Assembly (NCBI GenBank): GCA_946406035.1
Contig: CAMJJG010000016.1
Location: 1-46,446 of the forward strand
Source of the DNA: an uncultured Prevotellaceae bacterium
Lineage (GTDB): Bacteria > Bacteroidota > Bacteroidia > Bacteroidales > Muribaculaceae
Length of the DNA: 46,446 nt
Direction of reading: 5' to 3'
The translations under genes were made by a program, and so were the position numbers. Below the pieces are notes generated by a model. That model had not been told where the DNA came from, ran no database searches, and saw only the letters and a list, made by a program, of their open reading frames with translations. This document shows positions 15,882 to 25,633 of this stretch, one piece after another. How positions within the stretch are numbered: position 1 is the first letter of the stretch; every line of letters starts with the position of its first letter.

Positions 15882-17105
15882 TCAGAAACGGAAGCCAGCG
15901 GTCAACTCGAGGTTGTTGTAGCTGTTGTAGAAACTGTGCAGCTTGCTCTGGTACCAGTGGCCCTCATGGTTGAGGGTAAGGGCGTAGAAGAAGTTGCCGG
16001 CCGTACGCACCAGTGCCATGCGCCCGTTCAGGTTGGTTGACAGGAGCGAGCGTTTTCCCTCAATGGAATTGGGGAAACTGTGGCGATACCCGATGCTGGG
16101 CACCACCGTGATGTTATAGAGCCACCCCTTGTGGAATACCCAACTATAACCGTAACCAATCATCACACCAAAGTCTCGATACCGAAAGCGGTAATCGCTG
16201 ATCTCATCGGGCAGGTACTTGATCATCTCGTTAGGGAGCTTGCTCATGTCCATGACAATATCTTGATGGCTCAGATAGATGCCGCCAAGCAGTGAGCCCG
16301 AACTGCGCTTCTGATACTTGGAGAAACTGTAGGCAGCGGCTTGGCTATAATGGGTGTGGTTAAAGATGTAGTAGGCATCCAGGCCATAACTCTCACGTTT
16401 AAGGCCAGAGAAAATCTGGTCGCCCTCCCAAGGGCCGAGCCGATAGAGGTGGACGGTGCTCTCGTCGTTCTTGCGGTAATAGCCCTCGACAAAAAAGCGT
16501 GACGTGGTCATGGAGAACTGCAAGCGGCGGTTATGGATGAACTTGCCAGCCAGCAGGTCTCGCACGTTGAACATGTAGGAGACACTAAGTCCCATGCCAC
16601 ATATCTGGAAACCGAACAGCGACGTGACGTCACTGTTGAGCTGCACATAGGAGCGCCACTGGCTCAGGTGCCCAGAGTAGAAATCCAGCCAGTTGTTGTT
16701 CTTGAGCATGATTTTCCACTTCTTGCCGCTGGTTTTACCCGGATTGACCACATAGGCCGTGTCATAGTAGTTGAGGGCATGATTGAGCCATCGATAGGCC
16801 TTGAACCCGAAGTTGAGCACTGGCGGATAGTGGATGGACGTGTCGTTGATGCTCCAACCGCGGCGAAAGATCACATCCTTCCAGTTGCCACTGGATTTTC
16901 TTGTGCTCGTGCTTGTCGTGGTGTCGATGGAGGCTTGGCCACTGATGCTAGCCGACAGGCTATCCAGCCTCAACGAGATAGACTCAAACATGGCGTTAAT
17001 ACTATCGCGCTCGACAGCGACCGAATCGACAGTGTCATCGGTCATGCTCCAAGCGGTAAGAGCTATTACTGCAGTCAATAATGATATGAATAGTCGCTTG
17101 ATCAT
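15882..17105 (-). CDS. DUF4421 outer-membrane-type protein
   Basis: A 407-residue exported protein of the DUF4421 family, found in Bacteroidetes and of unknown function. Signal peptide residues 1-20 (MIKRLFISLLTAVIALTAWS). A low-complexity Ser/Thr stretch lies near 60-70. From about 100 to the end the pattern is alternating aromatic beta-strands ending in LELTAGFRF; a terminal phenylalanine is typical of outer-membrane beta-barrels. The ATG overlaps the tamB stop by 4 bp (17102-17105), implying translational coupling with tamB, so a role in envelope biogenesis is a reasonable inference. Confidence 0.82.
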   Translation of the reverse strand: MIKRLFISLLTAVIALTAWSMTDDTVDSVAVERDSINAMFESISLRLDSLSASISGQASIDTTTSTSTRKSSGNWKDVIFRRGWSINDTSIHYPPVLNFGFKAYRWLNHALNYYDTAYVVNPGKTSGKKWKIMLKNNNWLDFYSGHLSQWRSYVQLNSDVTSLFGFQICGMGLSVSYMFNVRDLLAGKFIHNRRLQFSMTTSRFFVEGYYRKNDESTVHLYRLGPWEGDQIFSGLKRESYGLDAYYIFNHTHYSQAAAYSFSKYQKRSSGSLLGGIYLSHQDIVMDMSKLPNEMIKYLPDEISDYRFRYRDFGVMIGYGYSWVFHKGWLYNITVVPSIGYRHSFPNSIEGKRSLLSTNLNGRMALVRTAGNFFYALTLNHEGHWYQSKLHSFYNSYNNLELTAGFRF

Positions 17106-20100
17106 CTACTCTTTAACGAATCATTGTTTTGGGCAGGGCGCAGCATCACCATCGGCACAGGCTGGCGCATCCCGTTATCGTCGGCAGGAACGGGAGAGGA
17201 GTCGCGCTTGGGGATGCTGTCATGACCCGACGGTGAGTGTTCCCGCTGTTTACCCTTGCGGATGGGGTTGTCGAAATCATGTTTCCAAACCACTCCCACG
17301 CCCTGGGTAGTGAGCGCGTTGCGCAGGTAGTGCATGTAGTAATAGCTCTGGTCGTTGAAGTGGTTATAGGCCTTGAGCCTGATAGTACCCTTGCTGTTGA
17401 GCAAATACTCCAGGTCAAAGTCACCGATGAAGTTGGTGTTGCTCGTGTTGACATTGTAGGTATTATCACGATAGCCAAAGTTGCCGTTGAGCAACAGTCG
17501 GTTGTTGAGCAACTGGCTCGACAAAGCCACGTCTACCTCCATGTCGCTGAAGTCGCCCTTGTCGGTACGGAAGTTTGGCGCAATCGACAGGTTATCGGCA
17601 ATCTTGCCCAAGATGTTGGACAACTGGCCCGAGATAGTAGATGAAGCCACCGATGAGAGGACCTCGTTCTGATTGGTTGCCATGCCCGTATAGTTGGGGG
17701 TATAGAACCTGTTGAGGGTCAGCAGATAGATAATCTGGTGGTTCATCATCTCATCGGAACTGATGATGCTCTTGATCTTGTGATCGGCATCGCTGGAGAG
17801 TGAGGGGAACTTCAAGTCAAACGAGATGACAGGCTGGGCGATACTGCCCCTCGCATACAACAAGGCGTTGACGGGCACATTGGTGCGGTTCAACTCGGGA
17901 TCGCTGGCAAACGACTCGTCCAGGTCCTTGAGGTTGGCATTGAGCGTATAGGCGGCCTGGAGGTCAAGTTCGGCGGCATAGGGGTCTCCCTGGAAACTGA
18001 TGCTGCTGCCGTCCTGGATGTTGAAATCCTTGATGATGAGGTCTTGCAGGGTAAAGTTATAGATACCCTTGTCTAACTTATAGGTGCCATAGGTGCGCAA
18101 CTCATCATTGTTGTTATAGGTGAGATGCATATTGCCATGACCTGTCGCCTTGATCTGATCACCGCCCACGGGGTCCATGACGACGGTGAGAGCCACGTCG
18201 GGCGTGATGTTGCCCTCGAGGTTGATAAAGTAGGCGCTAGGCTCGGTTTGCTCCTCTTGAGGTTGCTGCTTCCCTATCTCGCTGAGGTTGCTGAAGATCC
18301 AGCTGGGATCATTCTGGTCCACCTTGACGACAGGCTCGTTCAGCGCATTGCGGTCGCGGAAGGTGATAAAATTATAATTGTCGGCGTGCTCATTGTCGCT
18401 CAATACAAACGTGAATCGCGATCGCGGTGCTGAATCCATGTTCACGTTCACATTGACGACACCGGGGCCTCCATCAACAAAGCAACTGCCATTGCCATAG
18501 ATGGTGCCATACCAGCGTGGATTATCGGCCGGCGTGGTATCATAGCACAGGAAATCGGTGGCGCCAGTGATGGCGAAATTAAACTCGGGCCGGTGGAACG
18601 CATCGTGCTTGAGCCATCCGCCCAAGAGCGCCTCGTGGCCCTCACGGTCGTGGATGGGGATGTCGTTGAACACGATCAAGTCGGGCACGATGTGGATCGG
18701 GGCATTGGAACTGGTATAATAGCACTTGACATAGTCAATGAGGAACCGCAAGGTATCGGCAACGATATCGCCCTCGAGATTGATGGTGTGGAAGTTGCCA
18801 AACAACCTGGCCTTGCCCGACATCTCGCCCCTCACGTCGCTGGTAAACGCTTCCATATAGGGCTTGAGGAAGCCGACGTTGACGTGGTCGGTGACAAACA
18901 CGATATCCAGCGAGTCGTCGGCCACAAAAATGCCACCGGCAAGCGTGCTGTTGCGGCCATTGGGCTGGTCGATGTTGCCCGAGACAAGGATTCCCTTGCT
19001 ATCGTTGTCAAATGTCGCTTTGATATCGGCATCGCCCAGGACAGCGCCATTGTAGGAGATGTCATCGATGTACAGGCTGGGCGTGTGGATGCTGGGCGTA
19101 CCCGAGAACAAGTTGCTGGCATAAAGCTTGCTGGTGGCCTTGCCACCGAAGCTCACGTGGTCGATGGCCAGAGTCTCGAACACGTAATCAAGATTCACGT
19201 CATTGAGTTCAATACACAAGGAGTCGCTCGGGTCATGAGAGGCCCTGCCATTGATGCGTATGTATTGCTCGGCATGCTGGCCCGCCAGGTTGTTGACCGT
19301 GACGTCGCCGTTGTCTAACAAGATTTTGCCCTTGCCTACGTTCCAGACCGTGTCGTTAAACACCATCTGTGACGGATTGACGTCGATGTTGGCCTTGAGC
19401 TTGCCCTGTTGCCCCCTGTCGAGCAGAGCGCTCAAGTTGAGGTTGCCATGGAAGCGGCGCGCATTGACCGTGTCGTTCTCGTCAATCTTGACACACCAGT
19501 CCAGTTTACCGTCAACCCTGTTGTTGTGACCACTCAAGCCGATGGCCAGATTCACCTTCTTACCATTCTTGATGGGATAGATCGATCGGGCATTGATGAG
19601 CACCTGGTCGGACAGGCTATCGAGCGACGCCTCGAGATGGGTGCCGGTGATGAACTTGTTGCCCTGCTTCATCCAGGGGGCATCGATAGCCACGTCAAAG
19701 GTGTTGTTGTTCTCGTTCAACCCGCCCTTGATCGTATAGCGGTAGAAGGGATAGACTGGCAGGTTGAGCATGGCGTTCAACTGGTCATCGGGAGTGATAA
19801 CGAAGTCAAACTGCACGTTGTTGGGCATTCCCTCATGAGAGAAGTCGGCATAGTTGCCGAAATACTCGGGGAAGACCCTGGAAAGCATGTGCTTGACCGA
19901 GGGGACGATTGTCTTGAAATCATATTGGCCGCTGATCGAACCCTTGACGTGGTCGGTGTTGATGTCGATAGCCTTGTCCTGGCCGTCATTGTCGGCACTG
20001 AGTTTGAAGCTATCGATGTGCAGGCCCTGTCCTTTGGCGTTGGCAAAGGTGACATTCTCCAGCTCAACGAGCCCCTTGGCATTATCCAAGGTGTTACCCC

Positions 20101-21790
20101 AGAAGGCTGCAGTGGCATTCACGTCAAGACGGTGGTCGGAATACTGCTTGACCAATCCCAGGTGAGACAGATTCAGTCCCCTGGTGTTAACAGCCAGCTC
20201 ATAGGTCGAATTCTCGCCCGCCAGAGTCGCCTTGCCGTCGATGTTGACCTTGCCGTTGGGGTCATTCATGGCTATTGTGCCCATATAGTCATTGCCCATC
20301 TTATCGACATCGGCTGTGATGTCGTGATAGCGCATGCCCTTGAAGTCGATAAAGGGAATCTGCCCTTGCAGGTGTCCCGACACATCGCCACGATTGATTG
20401 TGGCATCGATCTGGGCATCCATTGCCACCTCGCCTAGCAGGTTGCCCTTGTCAAGCAGGGTCCCCAACTTGAGGCTAGGAGTCTTGACGTGCCCGTTGAA
20501 GCGCGTCGAGCCGCCCTGCTTGGCCAGAGTGCCGTTCAAGTCGGCAGCGCCAAGCGAGGTACCCAGATTACCATCAAAACTCAAGTGATTGGGTCGGGCA
20601 TGCAACTCTCCATCGACAGTCACATTGCCACAACGTGCCAGTATATTCCTCGCCTGGGGCGACATGCCAGCCACCAGGCTGGTAATGTTGGTTACATCTG
20701 ATGCCTTGGCGTCCAAGTCGATATGGTCCAGATCACAAGCAAAATATCCACCCTGGGAAGGCAATGTCACACTGCCTCGAGTGGCCAGCGACAGGCCACC
20801 TCCGGCCGCTTGAACCTTCAAGTTAGGCACCTCAAGCCGAGAGCCGTCACGCACCACCGTGGCAGCAATCTGCAATGGGTCATCAAATCGCTTGAGCTGT
20901 GGTGCAAACGCGGCGAAGTCGGCTGGCGTGACCACACTGCCTGGCGTACTGACCATCAGGGGCAACTGATTGATTTCATTGCCCAGATTGTTGAGTGCGG
21001 TATATTCCAGGTGCATATCATCAAGGCGAATGTCGCTATGAGGGAATTTCAACTTGACATCCTTGATATCCAGAGCATTGTCGGTAATGTGCACATCTGC
21101 CGAGAGGCGCTGCAGGTCCAAGCCGCTCTGCTCGGCAAACGACAGGCGCTTGACTCTGATGTAAAAATCTTTATTCTTGAGTTGAGGCAAGGACAAATCG
21201 GCACACAAGTTACTCACCGACAAGTGATTGACATCAAACCGAACATACTTGCGCGGCTGATCCAGCACGTCATAGGTCAAGTTGGACTTGCGCATGACCA
21301 CCGTGTTGACCTGAACATCAAACGGCTTGGGCGGCTGGTCATCCTTGGGCTTGAAAGCGTCGATGATAAACTGCACATTGGTGGGACTATGTTTATCGGG
21401 ACGCGTCACATGCCCGTCGAGGCCTATGATTTCGGCGTAAGTGACCACGATGCGGTTATCAACCAGCAATTTCTTGAGGCTGATGCCCGCTCCCAGTTTG
21501 CCAACAGTCAACAATGAGTCCCCTTGCTGATCCTTGACGAGCACATCATTGAGTTCCAACTGGTTAAATGGTGATACCGACACCGAGCCGATGCTGACCT
21601 CGGTATTGAGATAATCGCTCAATGCCTGCTCTCCAGCGTCACTCAACCGTTGCTGAACAGGAGGCAAGAGCAATAACAGATAGGCCAATGCAATCACGGC
21701 AACGACAACCACCAGCGTGGTAACCACCACACTGCGCAAGACGTTATATGTTCCTCTAGAGATATTCATTTGTCCCGTTTGAACAACCAC
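17102..21790 (-). CDS. tamB: TamB-like translocation/assembly module protein (DUF490)
   Basis: A 1,562-residue envelope protein. A single N-terminal membrane anchor (VVVTTLVVVVAVIALAYLLL, about residues 21-40) is followed by a very long beta-rich AsmA/TamB-type region. The C-terminal DUF490 domain lies at about 1,150-1,490, with typical features such as YKLDKGIYNFTLQDLIIKDF and DLKFPSLSS. Known TamB proteins bridge inner and outer membranes in outer-membrane protein assembly or phospholipid transport. The start could also be M8 (21769), which begins directly before the anchor. The gene ends overlapping DUF4421 and is preceded by nadE with 47 bp between. The tail is proline- and asparagine-rich. 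Confidence 0.92.
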   Translation of the reverse strand: MVVQTGQMNISRGTYNVLRSVVVTTLVVVVAVIALAYLLLLLPPVQQRLSDAGEQALSDYLNTEVSIGSVSVSPFNQLELNDVLVKDQQGDSLLTVGKLGAGISLKKLLVDNRIVVTYAEIIGLDGHVTRPDKHSPTNVQFIIDAFKPKDDQPPKPFDVQVNTVVMRKSNLTYDVLDQPRKYVRFDVNHLSVSNLCADLSLPQLKNKDFYIRVKRLSFAEQSGLDLQRLSADVHITDNALDIKDVKLKFPHSDIRLDDMHLEYTALNNLGNEINQLPLMVSTPGSVVTPADFAAFAPQLKRFDDPLQIAATVVRDGSRLEVPNLKVQAAGGGLSLATRGSVTLPSQGGYFACDLDHIDLDAKASDVTNITSLVAGMSPQARNILARCGNVTVDGELHARPNHLSFDGNLGTSLGAADLNGTLAKQGGSTRFNGHVKTPSLKLGTLLDKGNLLGEVAMDAQIDATINRGDVSGHLQGQIPFIDFKGMRYHDITADVDKMGNDYMGTIAMNDPNGKVNIDGKATLAGENSTYELAVNTRGLNLSHLGLVKQYSDHRLDVNATAAFWGNTLDNAKGLVELENVTFANAKGQGLHIDSFKLSADNDGQDKAIDINTDHVKGSISGQYDFKTIVPSVKHMLSRVFPEYFGNYADFSHEGMPNNVQFDFVITPDDQLNAMLNLPVYPFYRYTIKGGLNENNNTFDVAIDAPWMKQGNKFITGTHLEASLDSLSDQVLINARSIYPIKNGKKVNLAIGLSGHNNRVDGKLDWCVKIDENDTVNARRFHGNLNLSALLDRGQQGKLKANIDVNPSQMVFNDTVWNVGKGKILLDNGDVTVNNLAGQHAEQYIRINGRASHDPSDSLCIELNDVNLDYVFETLAIDHVSFGGKATSKLYASNLFSGTPSIHTPSLYIDDISYNGAVLGDADIKATFDNDSKGILVSGNIDQPNGRNSTLAGGIFVADDSLDIVFVTDHVNVGFLKPYMEAFTSDVRGEMSGKARLFGNFHTINLEGDIVADTLRFLIDYVKCYYTSSNAPIHIVPDLIVFNDIPIHDREGHEALLGGWLKHDAFHRPEFNFAITGATDFLCYDTTPADNPRWYGTIYGNGSCFVDGGPGVVNVNVNMDSAPRSRFTFVLSDNEHADNYNFITFRDRNALNEPVVKVDQNDPSWIFSNLSEIGKQQPQEEQTEPSAYFINLEGNITPDVALTVVMDPVGGDQIKATGHGNMHLTYNNNDELRTYGTYKLDKGIYNFTLQDLIIKDFNIQDGSSISFQGDPYAAELDLQAAYTLNANLKDLDESFASDPELNRTNVPVNALLYARGSIAQPVISFDLKFPSLSSDADHKIKSIISSDEMMNHQIIYLLTLNRFYTPNYTGMATNQNEVLSSVASSTISGQLSNILGKIADNLSIAPNFRTDKGDFSDMEVDVALSSQLLNNRLLLNGNFGYRDNTYNVNTSNTNFIGDFDLEYLLNSKGTIRLKAYNHFNDQSYYYMHYLRNALTTQGVGVVWKHDFDNPIRKGKQREHSPSGHDSIPKRDSSPVPADDNGMRQPVPMVMLRPAQNNDSLKSR

Positions 21791-21837
21791 ATCTGCAAAT
21801 TCGATGCCACGGTATCCAAATCCTGGGTTAAAAAAAC

Positions 21838-23829
21838 TTACTCGGGTAATTCATCACACTGAGCGAGCCACAACCGCGAGGAGGCATCGCTGGGCATGCG
21901 CCAGTCGCCGCGGGGCGATAAGGACACACTACCCACCTTGGGCCCGTCGGGCAAGCAGGAGCGCTTGAACTGCTGGGAGAAGAAGCGCTTGATAAACGTG
22001 CGCAGCCATTTCTTGATGGTCGCGTTGTCATACTGCCCATTGAAGGCCTTGCGCGCCAGCAGGTAGAGTTTTGCGGGAGTGAAGCCATAGCGCAGCAGGT
22101 TGTACAGGAAGAAGTCATGCAGTTCATAAGGGCCCACAATGTCTTCGGTCACTTGCAGGATCTTGCCATCGGCTCCAGCAGGCGTCAGCTCGGGACTGAT
22201 GGGGGTGTCAAGCACATCGGTCAAGGTATCGTGTATCGATTTGCCTGCATCTGTTCCATCGTTGAGAGACGCGGCAAACCAGCGCACCAGGTGGCGCACC
22301 AGGGTCTTGGGGATGCTCACGTTCACGTTATACATCGACATGTGATCGCCATTATAGGTCGCCCATCCCAGTGCAAGTTCAGACAAGTCGCCCGTGCCCA
22401 ACACGAGGCCGTTGACCTTGTTAGAGAAGTCCATCAATATCTGGGTGCGCTCGCGCGCCTGGCTGTTCTCATAGGTCACGTCGTGGTTGCCCGCATCATG
22501 ACCGATGTCCATGAAGTGCTGGGTCACAGCGGCAGCGATGCTGATCTCGTGCAGCGTCACACCTAGCGAGCGCACCATCGCACAGGCGTTGGTGTAGGTA
22601 CGGTCGGTCGTGCCGAACCCAGGCATCGTGATGGCGTGGATGTCCTTGCGGTCGCGTCCCATGCGGTCAAAGGTGCGCACAGCGACCAGTAGCGCCAGAG
22701 TCGAGTCCAGTCCGCCAGATACGCCAACAACGATAGTCGGTATGCCCGTGAAGTCCAGACGGCGCATCAAGCCGCTGGTCTGAATGGCGATAATCTCCTC
22801 GCAACGCGCATTCAGGCGTTCATCCTCCTCGGGTACAAAGGGCTTGGAGCGGACGGGGCGCAACAGGTCGTGCGTCTCATAGTCCACAGGCCCGGCCACC
22901 GTCATGGCAATGCGCTCAAACGGGGTCCCGAACTGCACCATGCTATCGGCAAAGCTGCCGTTGACGCGCCGCTCATTCTCGAGCGCGGCCACATCAATGT
23001 CGGCTAGCGACATTTGAGCCTCGGTAGAAAAGCGTTCCCCTTGGGCTAGCATCTTGCCGTTCTCGGCGATGACGGCGTTACCGCCAAAGACGAGGTCGGT
23101 CGTCGATTCGCCGTAGCCGCATGAGGCGTAGACATAGGCCGCGATGCAGTGCGCACTCTGGTGCTTGATCAAGTCCATCAGGTAACCGTGCTTGCCGATG
23201 AGTTCATTGCTTGCCGACAAGTTGACGATCACGTTAGCGCCATTGATGGCGGCAATGCTGCTGGGCGGGGCAGGTACCCACAGGTCCTCGCATATCTCCA
23301 CTGCCACCCGGGCCCTCCCGGCCTCAAATATCATGTGAGTTCCAAATGGCACCTCCTCACCACCCACGGTGATGCAATCCTTGGCCGCGATGGCAGTGAT
23401 GTTGCTCGTGGTGAACCAGCGCTTCTCGTAGAACTCCTTGTAGTTGGGGATATAGGTCTTGGGGACCACCCACATCTCGCCACCGTTGATGACCACGGCG
23501 CAATTAAACAAGTGTCCGCACGAGCGCAAGGGAGCCCCCACGACGGCCATGACCGGCGTGTCCTTGTAGCGGGCACACAAGTTGACCAGTGCCTGCTCGG
23601 CGGCATCCAGCAACAGTTCGTTATCAAACAGGTCGGCACAGGTGTAACCCGTCACACACAACTCGGGCATCACAACAACGTGAGCTCCAGCGGCCACAGC
23701 CATGTCCAGCCCCTCAACAATGTGAGCCACATTACCGTCGACATCGGCCACATTGACACGCGGCACAACGGCTGCCACTCGCACCATGCCATAATCGGCC
23801 ACCACTTGGCGATTTTTCTTGTTTGCCAT
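21838..23829 (-). CDS. nadE: Glutamine-dependent NAD+ synthetase
   Basis: A 663-residue two-domain enzyme making NAD+ from deamido-NAD+, ATP and glutamine. The N-terminal nitrilase-fold glutaminase has the triad E56 (MPELCVTGY), K124 ([10 protein letters not shown]) and C180 (VEICEDLW). The C-terminal synthetase has the PP-loop SGGLDST at 371-377. Length and order match the fused bacterial NadE. A possible -7 box is at 23862-23869. The fused glutaminase means free ammonia is not required. Confidence 0.97.
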   Translation of the reverse strand: MANKKNRQVVADYGMVRVAAVVPRVNVADVDGNVAHIVEGLDMAVAAGAHVVVMPELCVTGYTCADLFDNELLLDAAEQALVNLCARYKDTPVMAVVGAPLRSCGHLFNCAVVINGGEMWVVPKTYIPNYKEFYEKRWFTTSNITAIAAKDCITVGGEEVPFGTHMIFEAGRARVAVEICEDLWVPAPPSSIAAINGANVIVNLSASNELIGKHGYLMDLIKHQSAHCIAAYVYASCGYGESTTDLVFGGNAVIAENGKMLAQGERFSTEAQMSLADIDVAALENERRVNGSFADSMVQFGTPFERIAMTVAGPVDYETHDLLRPVRSKPFVPEEDERLNARCEEIIAIQTSGLMRRLDFTGIPTIVVGVSGGLDSTLALLVAVRTFDRMGRDRKDIHAITMPGFGTTDRTYTNACAMVRSLGVTLHEISIAAAVTQHFMDIGHDAGNHDVTYENSQARERTQILMDFSNKVNGLVLGTGDLSELALGWATYNGDHMSMYNVNVSIPKTLVRHLVRWFAASLNDGTDAGKSIHDTLTDVLDTPISPELTPAGADGKILQVTEDIVGPYELHDFFLYNLLRYGFTPAKLYLLARKAFNGQYDNATIKKWLRTFIKRFFSQQFKRSCLPDGPKVGSVSLSPRGDWRMPSDASSRLWLAQCDELPE

Positions 23830-23861
23830 ATCCTCTGATATCGTATAATTGGAATAACTTG

Positions 23862-23869
23862 CAAAATTA
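23862..23869 (-). promoter_or_regulatory. Possible nadE -7 box
   Basis: TAATTTTG on the minus strand, 32 nt upstream of the nadE ATG. The sequence from 23870 to the next promoter at 24073 (about 200 bp) shows no gene. Confidence 0.4.
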
Positions 23870-24072
23870 AATATTTTAGACGGAAATAGACATAAAATCT
23901 CGCTACAATTTCATCACGTCGGCCAAAAACGATTTTCGGGCCACATTATTTCAGCTGAAAATGCCCCCACGCACCGCACCAGACAATCCGCGCCCGGCAA
24001 TTAATAAATTGCACATCGCCTCTTTGGGTAGCAAAAAAACATAATTTCCATGAAAATTCAAGAGCCATTGTG

Positions 24073-24103
24073 TTGCAAAATTGGAATCAAGCCATTACCT
24101 TTG
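24073..24103 (+). promoter_or_regulatory. Promoter of the first small lipoprotein gene
   Basis: TTG (24073-24075), 20 nt, TACCTTTG (24096-24103). The predicted start, about 24109, excludes an in-frame ATG at 24081 and supports translation from 24135. Confidence 0.7.
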
Positions 24104-24134
24104 TGGCAATAATTCAACAACTCAATCAATTACA

Positions 24135-24614
24135 ATGATGAATAGGCAACCTGAAGTATACCGACGGCTCCTGCTTACCCTGGTACTGCTGGTCACACCG
24201 CTACTGATATTGACATCGTGTGGCGACGATGACGACGACATGCTAGTGAGCTACTACATGTCGATTGACTCGAGTGTGGGGTACAGCGCATCGAGCGAGG
24301 ACGAGCAGCAAGGCACAATGAGTGAAAACTCGAGCGGCAACGTCCTGTACACGACCATCACCCGAATGAAACGCGCCCTGCACAACGCCTATCCCATCGC
24401 CGACTATCAAGGCAATGACCCGGCCGTGCTCACGGCGTGTGACAACATCTACCGCGAGTATAAGAACATGTATGGTGCCCACGAGAAAAACACGGTGTGT
24501 GTGGTGAAAATCCTCCGCACCCACATTGATAACGACGGAATCGTGAGAGACAGCCGCACGCTCACGGTCTATCATTTCGGAGCGCTACCGCCTAGTATCG
24601 ACTCGCCGGAATAA
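24135..24614 (+). CDS. Small lipoprotein of unknown function (paralogue A)
   Basis: A 159-residue predicted lipoprotein. The hydrophobic signal LLLTLVLLVTPLLILTSC ends in a lipobox cysteine followed by GDDDDD, an acidic stretch like the signal that sends lipoproteins to the Bacteroidetes cell surface. No known domain recognised. The C-terminal half shares a clear pattern with the gene at 25092: AYP, GND-AV--ACD--Y--Y--MY, then a lone Cys and a Lys/Arg. The two are therefore paralogues flanking a small dockerin-like protein. The start could be either of two adjacent ATGs (24135, 24138). Confidence 0.8.
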   Translation: MMNRQPEVYRRLLLTLVLLVTPLLILTSCGDDDDDMLVSYYMSIDSSVGYSASSEDEQQGTMSENSSGNVLYTTITRMKRALHNAYPIADYQGNDPAVLTACDNIYREYKNMYGAHEKNTVCVVKILRTHIDNDGIVRDSRTLTVYHFGALPPSIDSPE

Positions 24615-24631
24615 TTTTTGACGGCTCAACA

Positions 24632-24663
24632 TTTGCCAATTCCTATTAAAAGTGCTACTTTTG
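24632..24663 (+). promoter_or_regulatory. Promoter of the mini-dockerin gene
   Basis: TTTG (24632-24635), 20 nt, TACTTTTG (24656-24663), with the ATG 46 nt downstream. The third gene of the cluster has no obvious promoter of its own and probably shares this one. Confidence 0.65.
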
Positions 24664-24708
24664 CAACAGCATATCAATTCATTCAACAATATAGAAAGGG
24701 AAACAATC

Positions 24709-25056
24709 ATGAAGAAAATCTTTACATTACTGTTTTGTGTTCTTGCCACCGGCATCGCTGCCAACGCCAGCGAGGTGCCCCTGGTAGACAAGTGCATCAA
24801 CGTGCTGCTGGGCGTCGAGCAACCCACGACCCTGATGGCCGTCAACCTGGATGCCGACCATGACGGCACCATCACCATCGCCGATGTCACCACGCTCATC
24901 GACCAGGCCCTGATGGAGAAGGATGCCAACCAGGCTCCCGCTCGCAAAATCGACGTGGAAGGCCTCGTCAAACAGGTGCTAGCCACCCCCAACAGCGAGC
25001 CCACCATCGATGACGTCAACACGGCCATCGAGCACAACCTCAAGAACGACAAGTAA
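24709..25056 (+). CDS. Small exported dockerin-like protein
   Basis: A 115-residue exported protein. The signal peptide is MKKIFTLLFCVLATGIAANA, leaving about 95 mature residues. These contain one good dockerin/EF-type calcium loop with helix (DADHDGTITIADVTTLIDQA) and a second, degenerate half (residues about 80-110: EPTIDDVNTAIEHNL). There is no catalytic or binding domain besides this, so the mature protein is essentially a free-standing dockerin. The start at 24709 gives the signal peptide; the open frame extends upstream to 24652 but lies in the promoter. It sits between two paralogous lipoprotein genes, with 35 bp to the next. Function unknown. Confidence 0.78.
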   Translation: MKKIFTLLFCVLATGIAANASEVPLVDKCINVLLGVEQPTTLMAVNLDADHDGTITIADVTTLIDQALMEKDANQAPARKIDVEGLVKQVLATPNSEPTIDDVNTAIEHNLKNDK

Positions 25057-25091
25057 CCGTCGATCCACTAAAAATCGGTACACATCCAGTC

Positions 25092-25529
25092 ATGACAAGG
25101 TTACTCAAGACTTGGCAGGGGCTGTCGCTCCTGCTGTTACTCATTGCCACAATGGGAACGCTCTCGTCGTGTGGCGACGATGAGCCGTCAACAATGGTTA
25201 TTGACTATTATCTGGAGATAGAGGAGGAATTTCTCGTTGACGGAGCAGTCGATCACACCGACCGCTATTACAGCCCCATCACATTGATGTGGGAGGTCAT
25301 TCATGCCACCTATCCCACGCCCACCACGACAGGCAATGACGAGGCCGTCATCCAAGCGTGTGACGAGCTCTACCAGAGATACCAGAGCATGTACACCGGC
25401 AAGGGCGAGCACTTGACGTGCCTCTTTCATCTGGTCAAGGCCACCAAGAGGGGCGACATCATCAAGCAGAACGAGTATCTCAAGACCTATGCCTTCGACA
25501 TCAATCCCGTGAGCGAGGAGGTGGAATGA
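25092..25529 (+). CDS. Small lipoprotein of unknown function (paralogue B)
   Basis: A 145-residue predicted lipoprotein. The signal GLSLLLLLIATMGTLSSC ends in a lipobox cysteine followed by GDDEP. The conserved pattern shared with paralogue A is YY-E-I near the N-terminus, ATYP, GNDEAVIQACDELYQRYQSM, then Cys and Lys and a C-terminal L-TYAF. No named domain recognised. It lies 35 bp after the mini-dockerin gene without its own clear promoter, so the two are probably co-transcribed up to the terminator at 25550. Confidence 0.8.
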   Translation: MTRLLKTWQGLSLLLLLIATMGTLSSCGDDEPSTMVIDYYLEIEEEFLVDGAVDHTDRYYSPITLMWEVIHATYPTPTTTGNDEAVIQACDELYQRYQSMYTGKGEHLTCLFHLVKATKRGDIIKQNEYLKTYAFDINPVSEEVE

Positions 25530-25549
25530 TGGCGTGACACCACAATGTT

Positions 25550-25597
25550 CAGCCTGCAAATCACTCGAAACGAGATAATTTGCAGGCTGTAATTTTT
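25550..25597. terminator. Rho-independent terminator after the lipoprotein cluster
   Basis: CAGCCTGCAAAT (25550-25561) pairs perfectly with ATTTGCAGGCTG (25578-25589), with a small CTCG/CGAG stem in the loop, followed by TAATTTTT. It lies between the convergent lipoprotein and mutY genes. Confidence 0.8.
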
Positions 25598-25633
25598 GGC
25601 GTAAAGAGGTTAGCAACAGACTGACTCTGAGGC

